Shown in pieces: positions 45,763 through 57,215 of a DNA stretch of 64,000 nt. The translations under genes were made by a program, and so were the position numbers. The DNA comes from Tyto alba (taxonomy: Eukaryota > Chordata > Aves > Strigiformes > Tytonidae). The stretch lies in NCBI RefSeq assembly GCF_018691265.1, contig NW_024881278.1:8804001-8868000 (forward strand), read 5' to 3'. How positions within the stretch are numbered: position 1 is the first letter of the stretch; each line of letters begins with the position of its first letter. The notes under the pieces were generated by a model, which saw only the letters and a program-made list of their open reading frames with translations, made no database searches and was not told the origin of the DNA.

Positions 45763-45850
45763 AGAAAAAAAAAAAAAAACAAAACAAAAAAAAACCCAAA
45801 ACAAACAAACAAAAAAAACCCCAAAACAACAAAAAAACAAAAAACAAACC
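45763..45850. repeat. A-rich low-complexity tract (A with C interruptions)
   Basis: Close to 90 bp made almost only of A and C, including runs of 15 and 9 A. It gives a spurious poly-Phe frame on the minus strand. It may be the remnant of an expanded poly-A. Confidence 0.9.
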
Positions 45851-47174
45851 TTAAATGCTTTCTGGGTGACAACACTTTGCATTTCCAAAACAGCAAAACA
45901 AAATAAACATTTTGAAAAACATCCCCAGAAAAACTGGGAAAGATAAGAGAAGGGGCTAGCCTGGGGCTCAGCAGGATGGGTTTTGGTGGCCTGTTCTGCT
46001 GTCAGGCTACCCAGCACAGCAGTAGTGTGCCCTGGCCCCAGGCTCTGCATCTTCCCTTGCACTGCCAGGAGATGGCTGCAGCAGGGTGGGTGCTGGGGTT
46101 AAGGACTCAGAACCCAGAGGTGGCTTTGTGAGCATTTTCCAGCAGATTTGGAGAGAGCTTTTTGGAACTGGCCAGTGGTATTTTAGCTGCAGGTCCCCAA
46201 CATGATGCCTACATAATGGTCAGAAGGGTAGAAACAGCCACAGAAGCTGGCCAGTGCTGGATGTGAAAGTTATGTCAGCAAGGCTTTGCAACGTTGGTCA
46301 AAGCTTTGTAAAAACTGTGCTCAGTGCTGCTCTGAGGTGTTTGGTCCTGCTTTCCAAGAAGTATTACAAGGTCTTTAAAGCCCTGTGTGTTTCGTGCCAT
46401 GACATAGGCAGTGACCCTGACATTAAGTCCATTTAGGAAAGCCCCAGACCCACACCAAGCCCCACCAGGTTCAGGGAATGTACACTCAGGCATGGTCTCT
46501 GTTCATGCAGTCAGTTTCGAAGCCTTGCACTGCAAACCAGCTCTCCCCCAAGCACCATACAAGCTAGAAAAGGGATTCTGTTTTTTCAACAGTTGCTTTT
46601 TTAAGCTTCTCATGCAAACTGAAGTTCAGATCCCTCACAACTGGTGGGAAAAGATATTATTGCCTGGAACCATGCCCAGAAAAACTCAAAGCTGAGCTTC
46701 TTTCTGAGTCTGCTTGATTGCTGGCTCCCACCACTCAGACGTGATGCCATCTGGTGTTTACAGGCAGTAAAACCCACCACTTCCCCGGCAGCGTCAGGGC
46801 AAAGAGTTCAGGAGATATTCAGGGGGAATAAGCAGCCCCTAGATTAGCAAACACACAGTAATTCACAGCATTTGTTCTGCTACAGGATTAACATTCCCTT
46901 TGCACTGCAATGACTCACAACCCATCGATGTGTCTTAATGCCTTAGGTTAGGCTCCAAGGAGAATGTGGGTAACAGTTAAATTTAATTTTGCTAGTGTCT
47001 CCATTGGATGGGGATTTGCAGTTTTGGACTGCAGACATCCCTGCTGCTGAAGAGCTGTCCTGGCACAGCATGCAGCACCGGAGCAGCCTCCCATCCCAGA
47101 GCCACACGCTGCTGGTCCTGAAGGGGCTGTAAAGAGTCTTTTCAAAGAGCAAATAAATGAGTTGACTTCATTAC

Positions 47175-47201
47175 AAAAAAAAAAAAAAAAAAAAAAAAAA
47201 A
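47175..47201. repeat. Poly-A run (27 bases)
   Basis: Uninterrupted A run. No identifiable retroelement body is next to it. Confidence 0.9.
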
Positions 47202-48691
47202 GAAGCAGGGAACCAAGTATCCTTCCCTCAGAGAAATAAGACTGAGTATGAAATAGGTCTGCTTTGAAAGAATTGAAAACAGTGGTTTTGTGGGCACTGT
47301 TTCCCTAACAAAACCATCTCTCCTACTAGGAAAGTGCTCATTGACCTTTCATCTCAAAATTTCCTGCAGTCCACATCTACGTTCCAGCAAGCCGAAGCCA
47401 GGAAAGCTTTGCTCTGTTTCTCACCAGTGATGATGGATCATGAGACAAGTCTGACTCTTCCCCACTGACAGATGAGGACTCCCCGTTTAATGAGGAGTCG
47501 TGTTTCCTAAAACCAGCCGGAGCCCCGTTTCCCCACCCCTGGGAGCCCAGCCAGCCCTGAAGGCTGGCAGCACCTCGCTCAGCTTCCAGCTCCTGGGCGC
47601 TGCCTTGGGAGCGGGATGGGGAATTCGCCTTCCCATGCCAGACACTCTGACTGCCCCTCTGACCTGCCGCTGCCCTTGAACCCTCCCTATTTTTAGCCCA
47701 CCTTGGCACATCAGGCCCAGCAGGCACCAGACAGAGCTCCAGAGCAGCAGCCGTGGCTAGTGCAGGGGATGGCCACTGGCCAGCAGACCCTGTGCAAGGG
47801 AGGACTCGCCCCATCACCCCACCGAAATCCCGCAGCATTGCACATATCTCTCCCTGGCTTCCCAGCGGTGCAGAAGCCACAGCCGGGCACACACTGGTCC
47901 TGTGATGCCAGTGTAACCCTCAAAATTGGTTTTGAGCTACATTCCCTTGATTTTAGCCAGTTTTGCCCTCCCCAAAGTAATACAACAGGCAACAAACTCA
48001 GCACTCCTTAGGAGGAAACATCATTCGAGATTGTTTCCCAGAATCCCCAGGGATAATTCGGATCTGCAAATTGATTTACACTGGCTAAATCCAGTTTGTC
48101 TCAATCATCAGTACACCACTGCTTAAACAGAGTGTATCGGCAGGTCCTGCTGCACCCCAGAAATGTAGTCCTTCCTCAGCCACGGGTTCCAGTCTGGAGA
48201 CATTCCCCACCAAGCGCAAGGGAAGGTGAAGGGGAGGGGTTGTTGGGTCAAAACCTGCAAAACGCTCTTTTCCACATCCCACTCCCAGATGGAGCACCAG
48301 CCATGCCAGAGGTACATAAACAGGCTGTGTTGGAACAGATCTCCAAATAAGAAACAGCAACACAAGAAAACATGTTTTCCAAATAATCCATGGGGAACAC
48401 TTGAATCTAAAGCTAACATACAAATTTACTGAAAGACCCACCAGCATGAAACAAAGAATTAAGTAGAAATGTTCACCCTTACAGGATTTTTTTTTGTCTC
48501 GGAAAAACCAATTTACATTCTTACACTTGTAAAATCTTCCTAAAATTAAAAGATGCTTGAAATCCTATACTAATTCCTGTAACAGGACAAGTGTCAAGAT
48601 AGTTGAATCTCAAGACTGAATAATTTGACCTTCGAGGAGTGCTGGGGCTTTCAGGCAGATTTGAGAGCATTTTTATTTCCTTGTGCACATT

Positions 48692-48703
48692 GCCACCTTG
48701 TGG
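48692..48703 (-). promoter_or_regulatory. Possible CTCF binding site
   Basis: The minus strand reads CCACAAGGTGGC, one base off the usual CTCF core CCAC(C/T)AG(G/A)(G/T)GGC, and continues with A as in many real sites. It is the best CTCF-like match I saw in the window. Single-motif evidence only. Confidence 0.4.
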
Positions 48704-48889
48704 TTCTCCTTACAGTTTCTAGAAGAGGCATCAAAATTCACAGATGCAGACAGAACACCTGTGGAGTTATTTGGAAGTACTTTCACTTACTTGAACAGAA
48801 CCTGCAGCTAGAGAAATAACAGGCTATGAAATAACACTGCATATAGTCACACAGTCCAGTGTAGCAACATTTTCCCTGGTTCCAGTTCA

Positions 48890-49390
48890 TACTTTACAAG
48901 ATTGTGGTTGTGAATGACATCAGGGAACTAAAGAATTTTGCACATGGGATTATTTATAAAAAGCAGCAACTGCATTTCTTACATTTCTCCTGTTTCTCTG
49001 CTAATTACTGTTCAAGTTAAACAGGTATTTTAGCTGCATAATTATTTGTTTGCAGATGAGGTTGATGCTGGTTTAGAGCACAACCAACCACATAATTCCT
49101 CTGTAGCTACATGGTAATTATTACACTATTATAGAGTAATTAAACATTCAAATAAACATTAAAACAAGGATTCTGTGGGGGAGCTGCCAACAACCATAGG
49201 ACAGAAAACCAAATAGTAATTCAAATTATAGTGTACTATAGTGGCACCAGCTAGATCAGGTAGTTAAGAGACTATCATCTTTTACACTACAATTTTTGTA
49301 GCTTTTCTGGCTGCACAAGCGTCTGGCCTAATGAGCAAGGACAGATCTAATTTTGCAAGTTCTCTATGTGGGTTAATCATTGTGCCACCC
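48890..49390. promoter_or_regulatory. Candidate conserved non-coding element
   Basis: About 500 bp, AT-rich, repeat-free and free of open frames, with TAATTA cores at 49039-49044, 49115-49120 and 49137-49142 and a TATAGTGTACTATA palindrome-like word near 49227-49240. It lies a few hundred bases from the CTCF-like motif. Confidence 0.4.
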
Positions 49391-50082
49391 AGTTACGCCT
49401 CTCCTTTTCCTCATGACAGAAGCAAATACATCTTTAATCCTAAAAGCAGTACAAACACTTGAGACATGTCCTGTGGAAGACGTTTCCCAGTAGATGTCTT
49501 GTTCCTCTGCCCAGCAAAGCCAGAGCTGCTGCTGCTGCCACCCAAGTTGGGATGCAGCAGCCCCGTGCTACAGGCAGCGTCGCCCCTGCCACGCCGGATC
49601 CAGGCCAGGCTCCTCAAGCCCTGTTCCTGCACGGCTCTGCTTCCCGCTTCACACATCTGGGTTTCGCTGGGTATATCAAGACCAAATCTATTCTGTGTTC
49701 ATGTTCTATTTCATCTAGTTCCTGCTTAAACCTAGCAAAATTCCCACATTCCCTCTAATACTGGAATTTGGCAGAATGCTTCTTTTAACATTTTAACTTT
49801 GCACACAGAAATCAGAGCCGCATCCTACTACTTCAGCAACATGTTTGTTGATGCTACACAAGCAAAATAGCCCAGCTTTGCCCGAGTTTATTTCTTTTAG
49901 AGACAAACCAAAATATTAGCATACTCTTGTCCAACTGTTAGTTAACTGTCCTAAGTGAAGCCCAAACATAAAGTACTTTGGCATGTAACAAAGGCAAGCT
50001 TAAAAACAACGTTTAAGCTCATACCATGAAGTGACACCTCAGGGCAGCATGTATCAGGATAGGACCAAACTCAAAACTCAGA

Positions 50083-50108
50083 TTTTTTTTTTTTTTTTTT
50101 TTTTTTTT
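50083..50108. repeat. Poly-T run (26 bases)
   Basis: Uninterrupted T run. A poly-A tail of a minus-strand retroposed sequence is possible, but nothing recognisable follows it. Confidence 0.9.
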
Positions 50109-50907
50109 CCCTCCCCAGAGACTTTCCCAATGCATTCTTTACTTTTTTTGATGCTGCAGTGAAGACCCTTGATAAGAACACAGTTCTGTTCAGGAGCAGC
50201 ACGCGTACTGCAGCTCCTGCCAAGGGCCACGGGTGAGCCCTGACACAGCCCTCCTGTCTCCTTCCCCTGGAGCAGCGCGGGCCTGAGCACACGAACTGCC
50301 ACGGGCACGGCCTGGGTCGTGCCATCTCTCCGAGCAAACATCAGGCTACAGAAAGTAAAGGCATGGAGCGATTTCATTCAGCTCCATTGCTGGTGATGGA
50401 TGCAACTTAAACACCCCCCACTCATCCCTGAAGATCTTCTGGAACCTGAACCTCAAGCAATCACTGCGATCTGTGAGATGAACTATTGTTCATCCTATAG
50501 TGTAAGGTATCTACTTGGTTGAAATATTCTTCATCGTAACAAGTGAACTTGACAAGTAGGTAGGAAATTCTGTACTGTATGAAGCAAAGATCCTGTTATT
50601 GATTAGGGAGGTGTGTTCAAGAACAACCCGTCCCTTCTGTGAAAGCTTCCTTAAAACTGTGTGAATGTGTATAAAGGAGCAAACTCCAGTTAGCTGGGGA
50701 ATGAGGGGATCACAAACAAGCAGGAAGAGAGGGGTTGTAGTGAAGTCTGTAGGGGTAGCAGGAACTGCATGTGACAGCACAAACCTGTAGCTTCAGGAGA
50801 GCAATGTACACGTTAGGATGCAGAGAAGCTTTGACAAGTTATATTTTCACTCTGAGGTTGCATCCAAACCAGTGAACCAGCCTGGCTCAGAAGGACCTAC
50901 ACCTTTA

Positions 50908-50921
50908 CCCCCCCCCCCCCC
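50908..50921. repeat. Poly-C run (14 bases)
   Basis: Uninterrupted C run, a likely length-variable site and a possible assembly weak point. Confidence 0.9.
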
Positions 50922-51420
50922 AGTGATGGCTATACCATGCGGTACAGCTACAAGGGAACTATAAGGGATGTCTGCCCTGTCAGGCTTATTGAAAGGAATA
51001 CTGGCCCCAAAATAGCACCTCACTTAATTTAGTCAGCAACTTTAACTGCAGAAGCATTTCTGTTATGTCCTGGCTTCTTATGATGACATGACTTTCACAC
51101 TAATCAAAAAAGATGCACAAAAAACTGATTTGGGGCAAGTTTGCATTATTTGTGGCAAAAGCATTTTCCATAACCCTTTAACGCTCACACAGCACTTCTC
51201 CAGCCATGGATCTTCACATGTGATGAAAACTAGTATCATTAAACCAAAGGTCATACTGTAAATCACTGAAGACTAGGACCCAGACACCAGATTTCCACTT
51301 CTTCCTCAGTGTCTCCAGCAAGCACTTTGCACAGGCTTGGTCCCGCGCCCACCGTGGTCGGAGGGAAGCTCTGCCTCTGTCTTGGGGGAGGCCAGACCAG
51401 GACCCATGTGCTCAGTGGAA

Positions 51421-51462
51421 AGGCACAGATTAACAAAAAAAAATAGGCACAGATTAACAAAA
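51421..51462. repeat. 18-bp exact direct duplication
   Basis: AGGCACAGATTAACAAAA occurs exactly at 51421-51438 and 51445-51462 (24-bp period). The exact match points to recent slippage or a small tandem duplication. Confidence 0.85.
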
Positions 51463-54400
51463 GTGATTTCACTTGCACTGCCTGCAAACCCAGCAATTAA
51501 CTGCTCTTTATAACAGTTCCCCCTTCTGATCACATGCTGCTATTACCGAAGCACATGCATCCACATAAACCTTGCAGAGAAAAATCCCCCTGCGTATTTA
51601 TAGAGGGGGAATAACCTTCCTAGTGACCAACAGAAATAAACACATTTATTTTGACCACGGACAGATTACTTCCAAAATGCATACCAAGTCTTTGCTGACC
51701 CTTGGCTCCCTTACTCTGTTTACAAACAAAGCAATCCTTGTGACATTAGGAAGCTGCATAGTTTTAAAACTATAATTTTGTTACCTTTAACGCATGTATT
51801 TGTTGAAATAGCAACAATAATCACAGCTACTGTTACACTTTTCTGGCTCTGCCCCCTCACTTAGTAAACAGTTTGAGTGTTTCCAGCCTTGTTCTTGGTT
51901 TGCCAAGGAACCTATTTCTGTTCCTTGAATTTAATTTCCTAGTAGAGTTTAATTTATATTTTGTTGCTTTATGGTTGTCATGAAAACCTTCCTTTCCATG
52001 CTAATTACAAGGTATGCTGAAATCTCCTCCTCCCAGTCAGCAGATCACCAGCTGTCGAGGGGGCTGGGACACTACCTCCACCCCTGTGACTGGTGAGGAC
52101 TCCTTACTTATAAATATATATGCAAAAATTAACATCTTTCCAGATTTTGTTCATTGGCATCTTGGAAGAGACTTGCTTCTCAGCAGAAGGGAATTTTTCT
52201 GCCTCTACACTGAAGATAAATCAATACAATGAAGTCAAAACTCCCTGTAGAGGGAGCAGGCTCACCATCCCATCACACCCAGGAAGCTGTAGTCCTTTCA
52301 CTAGATGTGAGTGGGAAGAACACCGTTCAGGTAAGTATGGGGCATCTATCATCTATCTTACTTGCTAAACCTTGCCAGCTCTGTCAAGGTAGCTTGCTCT
52401 TTGAATTAAACAGAATTTCTGACTCAGGGCTCAAGGTTTCCTTAGTCAGCATCATGAAGCACACCTGCAGATGTGTCCCAGCATACAGAATTGGGAAGTA
52501 ACTTTCCCACACCATTAAGGTTTTCTAGAATACTGGCCAAGTAGAGCTGGAAAGAAGAACATCAGGCCAAGGGACTCCGGGGGAGTGTGGCAGGCTACCT
52601 CAACACCCCTCCAAGGGCATCCTGCAGAAGAACACGCTGATTCACTTGGATACCCCCAAAAAAGGAGAAAGCTCCCTCAAAACAGGTAATTATTTTACAC
52701 TTTACACCCTTCCCACAGAACCAGGAACCCCGAGAGAGTACAGCATTGCAGACACCTCTCACCAAGCCTCACCACGCTGCAGATACGGGTGAGGGTCACT
52801 TGCACTGTGCTCTCCAGAGCTCATGAGGCTCCGCTTCCAGATAAAGGCGAGGCCACGCCAGGAGCATCATAATTGATGCCAAGCAGGTATCAAAAGGATT
52901 TATACCTTGAGCTGCCAGAAGTCAAGCACAACACCTCTGTAATATGAGCGCAGACTCATCAGCACAAGCCACAAACAAGCAGTCACAGCCAGCACTGCAG
53001 ATAGGAACAACTTGCACAAGGGGGTACAAATGCACATATTCAAAACCTACTTTTAAACACCAAAAAAACACCTCCAAGAGGCTCCTGAGGAGCTCTTGGG
53101 GGCCTTCTCCAGCCAGCCTAGACCCGCCTGCTGCTCTGTGGTGCTTTAGGACCCTGCAAAGCACCAAAACCTGCCTGTGCATTCTCTGTGATGGAATTAC
53201 AGGGGGGTTACATCATCTGGCAGGTCTGGGGGCCACACTCGCTCCCAGCCAGCACACACGAGAAAGAACACACAGCTCACAGTAAGCCCAAGGTACAAGC
53301 AGGGTACCCCCACCCCACTGGAGTTAGTGGCACCACTGAGTAAAGGGCTGTTTGCATATACACATGCAGGGAACACACAAGAGGGGAGAAGAAGCAGAAG
53401 GCACCCACAGCACCCAAGCAGGGCCAAGGTGGCAGGCCAAGTCCAGCCCAAGGACCAAGTGAGGAGCTACTTGCAGGAGGGTCCAAGATCCAGCCAGAAG
53501 TGGTGAAGGAGCCAGCAGCAGCACTGAGTACAGCAACACCCCAACACAGCTCAACCAAAGGGAAGAGGGGAAGCTTGGCTCTGAGCTTAAATGGAGCTCC
53601 CAAACCACTGGGCAGGGGCTGCATGGGAGGGGGCCCAGGTGATGCTCATCAGGGCAACTCGGGCTTATCAGTGCCCACAGTGCTTCCCCCACCTCCTTTC
53701 ACTCCGGGCTTCACAAATCTCTGTCTTCTCTCCATACAACACAACATGCTGATAAAGTTGGTGGAGGGGAGAAATGTAGCCTTCCCCTCTAAAATACAGC
53801 TTTCCCTGTATTAGGTGTAGTTGGGAAGTATATGCTAATAAATTGCCAGGCACTGAACTGAAATTGTGGATAAGAATCATGCTTTTTGTCTGGAAAATTG
53901 AAAATGAAATAGTGTCTAAAACTGTAGCTATTACACAACATATTATCTTGAAGGGTTTTGGTATAATTTAGATAAAACGCCGTATCTCTTATTTCAGAAA
54001 TGTCAACATCATTCTAAATGTACATGTGCTTTTCCATCGGTTTTCTATGAAGACTTACAACTCTATGAGCCTCTTTCTCTTGTTCTCTCTATTTTCTTTT
54101 TAAATTGGCAAATGACTATTCAATCTTTCAAAATTTCAGGTACATTTTTATATGTGGGAAAAGTGCCTGTTCAGAGGTGCCCCTGAATGGCTCCATTATG
54201 TATGTTATCAGCTGTGACACACTACCAGAAATAAAATCTACGCATCTGGATGAAATAGAAAAAAATAATACCGAGCTCCAGAACAAGGATGAAATGTTTC
54301 ACTTCCCTCCTTTGCTCCTGGTATTTATGTTGTGCTTCTTCCCCACTGCTCTGTACATGGTACAATGGAGAGGCAGGATGTGAATTAGTGCCCCAGGCAT

Positions 54401-55252
54401 GGGTCCTAGACTGAAACACGAATTCCCCCCAAAAAACTTCAGTGCAGGCAGGCAATGTGACCAAACGAATGAGCTGGGTGCAGCTGGGCTGTCAATGTAC
54501 TTCAGGAAAGGGCTGGGGTGCAGGAATCCCCCCTGAAGAGGCGCCTGCCGTCAAGGCTGTCTCCTTGCTTTGCACCAGGCTCCTGGCTGGGCTCAGTGCA
54601 TCCCCAAGGACCCTCTGTGCATGCCCAGGGCTACATGGACACCTCAGGGCCTCCATCTGGGGCTCCGGCAGGGAGCAGGACAAGCAGGAGTTTGGCACCA
54701 GAGCCCTCAGACCTTTAGCCCCCAGCACATCAAAAACCTGAGCGTGCTGAGAGCTGGAGACCATTCTCCCTACAGTAGCTGCAGTGGTGCAGCACAGGTC
54801 CACGCACATCCGCACCCACGGACACCCAGGAAGGACAGACCGGCGCAGGAGCAGACGGCTTCTTGTCCTGTGTCAGCCAACCTAAACCCTGCTTCTCACA
54901 GGGGCTGAGTCTCCCAGCCCGCTCCCAGACACCTCTGCCCCTCGGCCAGCCCCAACTTTTGCTCTCTCCACCTCTCTTCAAGCACAGCTCCCCAAGGTAA
55001 ACCCAGCCCTATCCACAGGAAAAGACCTGGCTAGTGGCAAAAGGAGCATAGTTACCCGCCACATCTCATACACCAATTGCTCCCTTAGCTGCTTTTGATT
55101 TTGGGAGAGGCTCTCCCCAAGAGCCTGGGATACCCCCATTACCCTTCCTTCTGTCACCACAATTTTTTCTTCAAACCCTGGGAAAGAGGAAAATGGACAA
55201 ACAGAATACAGGAAATACCAGTTAACCACACAAAAGCCCTTTTTTTTGGTGG

Positions 55253-55402
55253 TCAAACACTGGCCCAGGTTGTCTGGAGGGGCTGTGCAGTCTCCATCCT
55301 TGGACATACTCAAAAGGCAACCAGGCGCAGTCCTGGGCAACCTGCCCTGCTTCAGCAGGGCTTGGACTAGATGATCTCCAGAGGTGCCTGCCAACATCAA
55401 CT
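55253..55402 (+). mobile_element. CR1 LINE 3' fragment
   Basis: The plus strand carries successive hallmark blocks of the CR1 3' untranslated end: a counterpart of 'ACTGGCCCAGGTTG' near 55258, 'CTCCATCCTTGGA' near 55291, 'CTCAAAAGGCAACCAGG' near 55309, 'TCCTGGGCAACCTG' near 55331, 'CTTCAGCAGGG' near 55350 and 'TTGGACTAGATGATCTCCAG' at 55362-55381. The short terminal ATTCTATG-type repeat of CR1 is missing, and so is all coding sequence, so this is a typical 5'-truncated dead copy. It is the main evidence for a bird or sauropsid source. Confidence 0.9.
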
Positions 55403-55999
55403 ACAGTGGAGGTCTCTGTTTCACTGTTAGTTTATAGGAAAATGGGTACAATTAACATGATTTTTACCTGTGTTTTGCCATCTCCAACCTCTGATCAGGT
55501 TTCAGGAGTGTTTCAGACTCCCTGCTAATTGCCTTTCCATCGTTTCACACTGCTCTCCCAGGAGAAAAAGCTCTCCTGCAATGGGAAGGGGAAAAAACAG
55601 GGTGTTGGCACAAAATACCATGGGGATGAGCCTCCTGGCAAATGCTGGCAAGCCAAGAAAGAGGGAGGAAGGGTCACACAAGCAGGGCTTTGTTGAAGCT
55701 GCATCAGTCTGCCTGGGTACCTGCTCCCCAGGGTGAAATGCCCGTGTGTGCCCGCAGCCGGGTGCGCAGCCGCTGTCCCAGCTGGGGGACTCATGGCATG
55801 GCCAGGCCTGGCTCTGTTTGCTTTGTACCCGAACCGGCAGTTGGACAAAAAGAACATGTTTTTCCCCCCAGGACATTTGTGTTTTCATTTACTTCTATGC
55901 AGGCTCCCCCTTCCCTAGCCTGGGAGCTGAAGTGCATCGCTTGCAGCCCACCGCTGGCAGAAACCACCAAGTGCTATGGAGGAAGGTCGTGGTAGCCAT
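55403..55999. other. Non-coding spacer
   Basis: GC-leaning sequence with overlapping frames on both strands (61-128 codons) and no recognisable gene. Confidence 0.5.
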
Positions 56000-56270
56000 T
56001 TATCCTAATTAAAATGCCCCTTAGAGTGTATAAAGGTGCAGATTTACATGACTTGGCTGTTTGCTGTCATGAGCAAAGATGCAGTCACACATCAACACCC
56101 ACTCTGAAGCACCTGTGATTGTCTAGCGCTCTTAACGGCGTATTAAATGAATAAATACAGAATTTTCTAATTAGATTAAGACTGATCAAAAATACATAAT
56201 GAGTCACCATTCTTCTTTTCTACAAAGCCAAATATCTTGCGAGACGAATGCCATCCTGGTTTAAACCTTC
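56000..56270. promoter_or_regulatory. Strong candidate conserved non-coding element
   Basis: AT-leaning and free of open frames and repeats, with TAATTA cores at 56006-56011 and 56168-56173, a GATTAAGACTGATC stretch at about 56173-56186, and a CTGTCATGAGCAAAG word near 56065. It directly borders the CpG-rich block that follows. Confidence 0.45.
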
Positions 56271-56279
56271 AGCTTAGCG

Positions 56280-56745
56280 TTCAGGAACTCCCCACATGAA
56301 CCGCTGCCATTTCCCACCTCCGAAGTGCCGGCGCCAGCTCTGGGCACTGTGAGGCCATCGCCAGCCCGCAGGCAGACACAGCCGCGGTCCTGGTGAGGCA
56401 AGGGCAGCCCCATCTCGTAACGCTGCCTTGCTGCATGCCCGACATCCCCCTCTTCACCCTCCCTGCTCCCCGGCGCTCGCTTTTCTCCTCTTGATTTCGA
56501 CTCGGCTTACGGCCCCTGTTTGCGTTCCCGTGGAGTTGGGCCAGGCTGTGCGTATGGAGAGAGCAGCCGCCAACGCTGTCGCCTTCTGCGCCCGCTCCCG
56601 CAGCGCACGCCATGAGCACCGATGTGCCACCCGTGTCCCCAAAGTGACCGAGAAGCAGCCCACGCGGGTGGCACTGGCACCGGCACCCCCCACGCACGCC
56701 AGCAGCCTCTGCCCACCGCTTCTGCGTGCACAGCCAGAATCGAAC
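56280..56745. promoter_or_regulatory. CpG-rich block between two candidate enhancers
   Basis: GC-rich with many CpGs, bounded on each side by AT-rich candidate elements. A 167-codon minus frame (56281-56784) and a 164-codon plus frame (56428-56922) overlap here almost completely, the signature of stop-poor GC-rich DNA rather than genes. Confidence 0.5.
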
Positions 56746-57090
56746 GAGGGGGATGTTTATAGGGATGCCAGTCTGCAGCTGCAATTTACAAGTTCATTAA
56801 CAGTGTCCCTGCAAAGATCATTTTTTTTTTTTTTAATTGGAGTCCTAATTAGCAATGAATTCTCATTATTTTTCATTGAAATCCCCAAGCAGCTTTGGCA
56901 CATTCTCTTTGTTCTTTTGTAGACGGGGAAGTGGAGAAGCCTAGGGGAGATAAAGAAGCAGCTAACGATATACTAGGGGGGTTGTTTTCCCCTCAAGCCA
57001 TTCCTTCAGTTTAATACATTTGGCAGCAATTTTACTTAATATTTATGATTTGAAGAAATAAGTATTTCCATAAACAAACATTAACTTCAT
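56746..57090. promoter_or_regulatory. Candidate conserved non-coding element
   Basis: Starts right after the CpG-rich block. It contains AGTCCTAATTAGC near 56841-56853 (TAATTA core), AAATTTACTTAA-type words near 57030 and a T run at 56820-56834. Repeat-free. Confidence 0.4.
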
Positions 57091-57159
57091 CACGGTTGAC
57101 TGCTACTCTCTGTCCTTCTCAGAAAGACATGCCACTAGGATATGGCACACCCTGTAATA

Positions 57160-57215
57160 ACGCTGGGTTCTTCTTTCACTCAGGCAAAATCTCCACTGAC
57201 TTCAAGAGGAATTTT
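57160..57215 (-). repeat. Possible relic of an ancient amniote interspersed repeat
   Basis: The reverse strand contains a close variant of the phrase GAAGTCAATGGGAGTTTTGC followed by CTGAGTAAGGA, which I recall as a common fragment in turtle, crocodile and bird genomes. I cannot name the family with confidence. The match is short (about 32 bases with several changes). Confidence 0.35.

Larger units (their letters stand above)
45851..48889. other. Ordinary non-coding stretch
   Basis: No gene supported. The 171-codon minus frame at 47377-47892 overlaps other frames in GC-rich DNA and has no recognisable domain. A 27-base A run lies at 47175-47201, and a CTCF-like motif near 48692 is listed separately. 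Confidence 0.5.
49391..55252. other. Long ordinary non-coding stretch
   Basis: Nearly 6 kb without a supported gene. It contains a 26-base T run (50083-50108), a 14-base C run (50908-50921) and an 18-bp duplication (51421-51462). Hydrophobic minus-strand frames at 53197-53692 (up to 122 codons, overlapping in different phases) come from a purine/pyrimidine-biased stretch and are not credible membrane proteins. Frames at 54442-55400 overlap on both strands. Confidence 0.5.

Noticed and set aside
53197..53692. Hydrophobic minus-strand frames that look like signal peptides or membrane segments
   Set aside because: The hydrophobicity comes from pyrimidine-rich bias (Leu/Pro/Ser/Cys codons). Three frames in different phases all look alike, so none is special.
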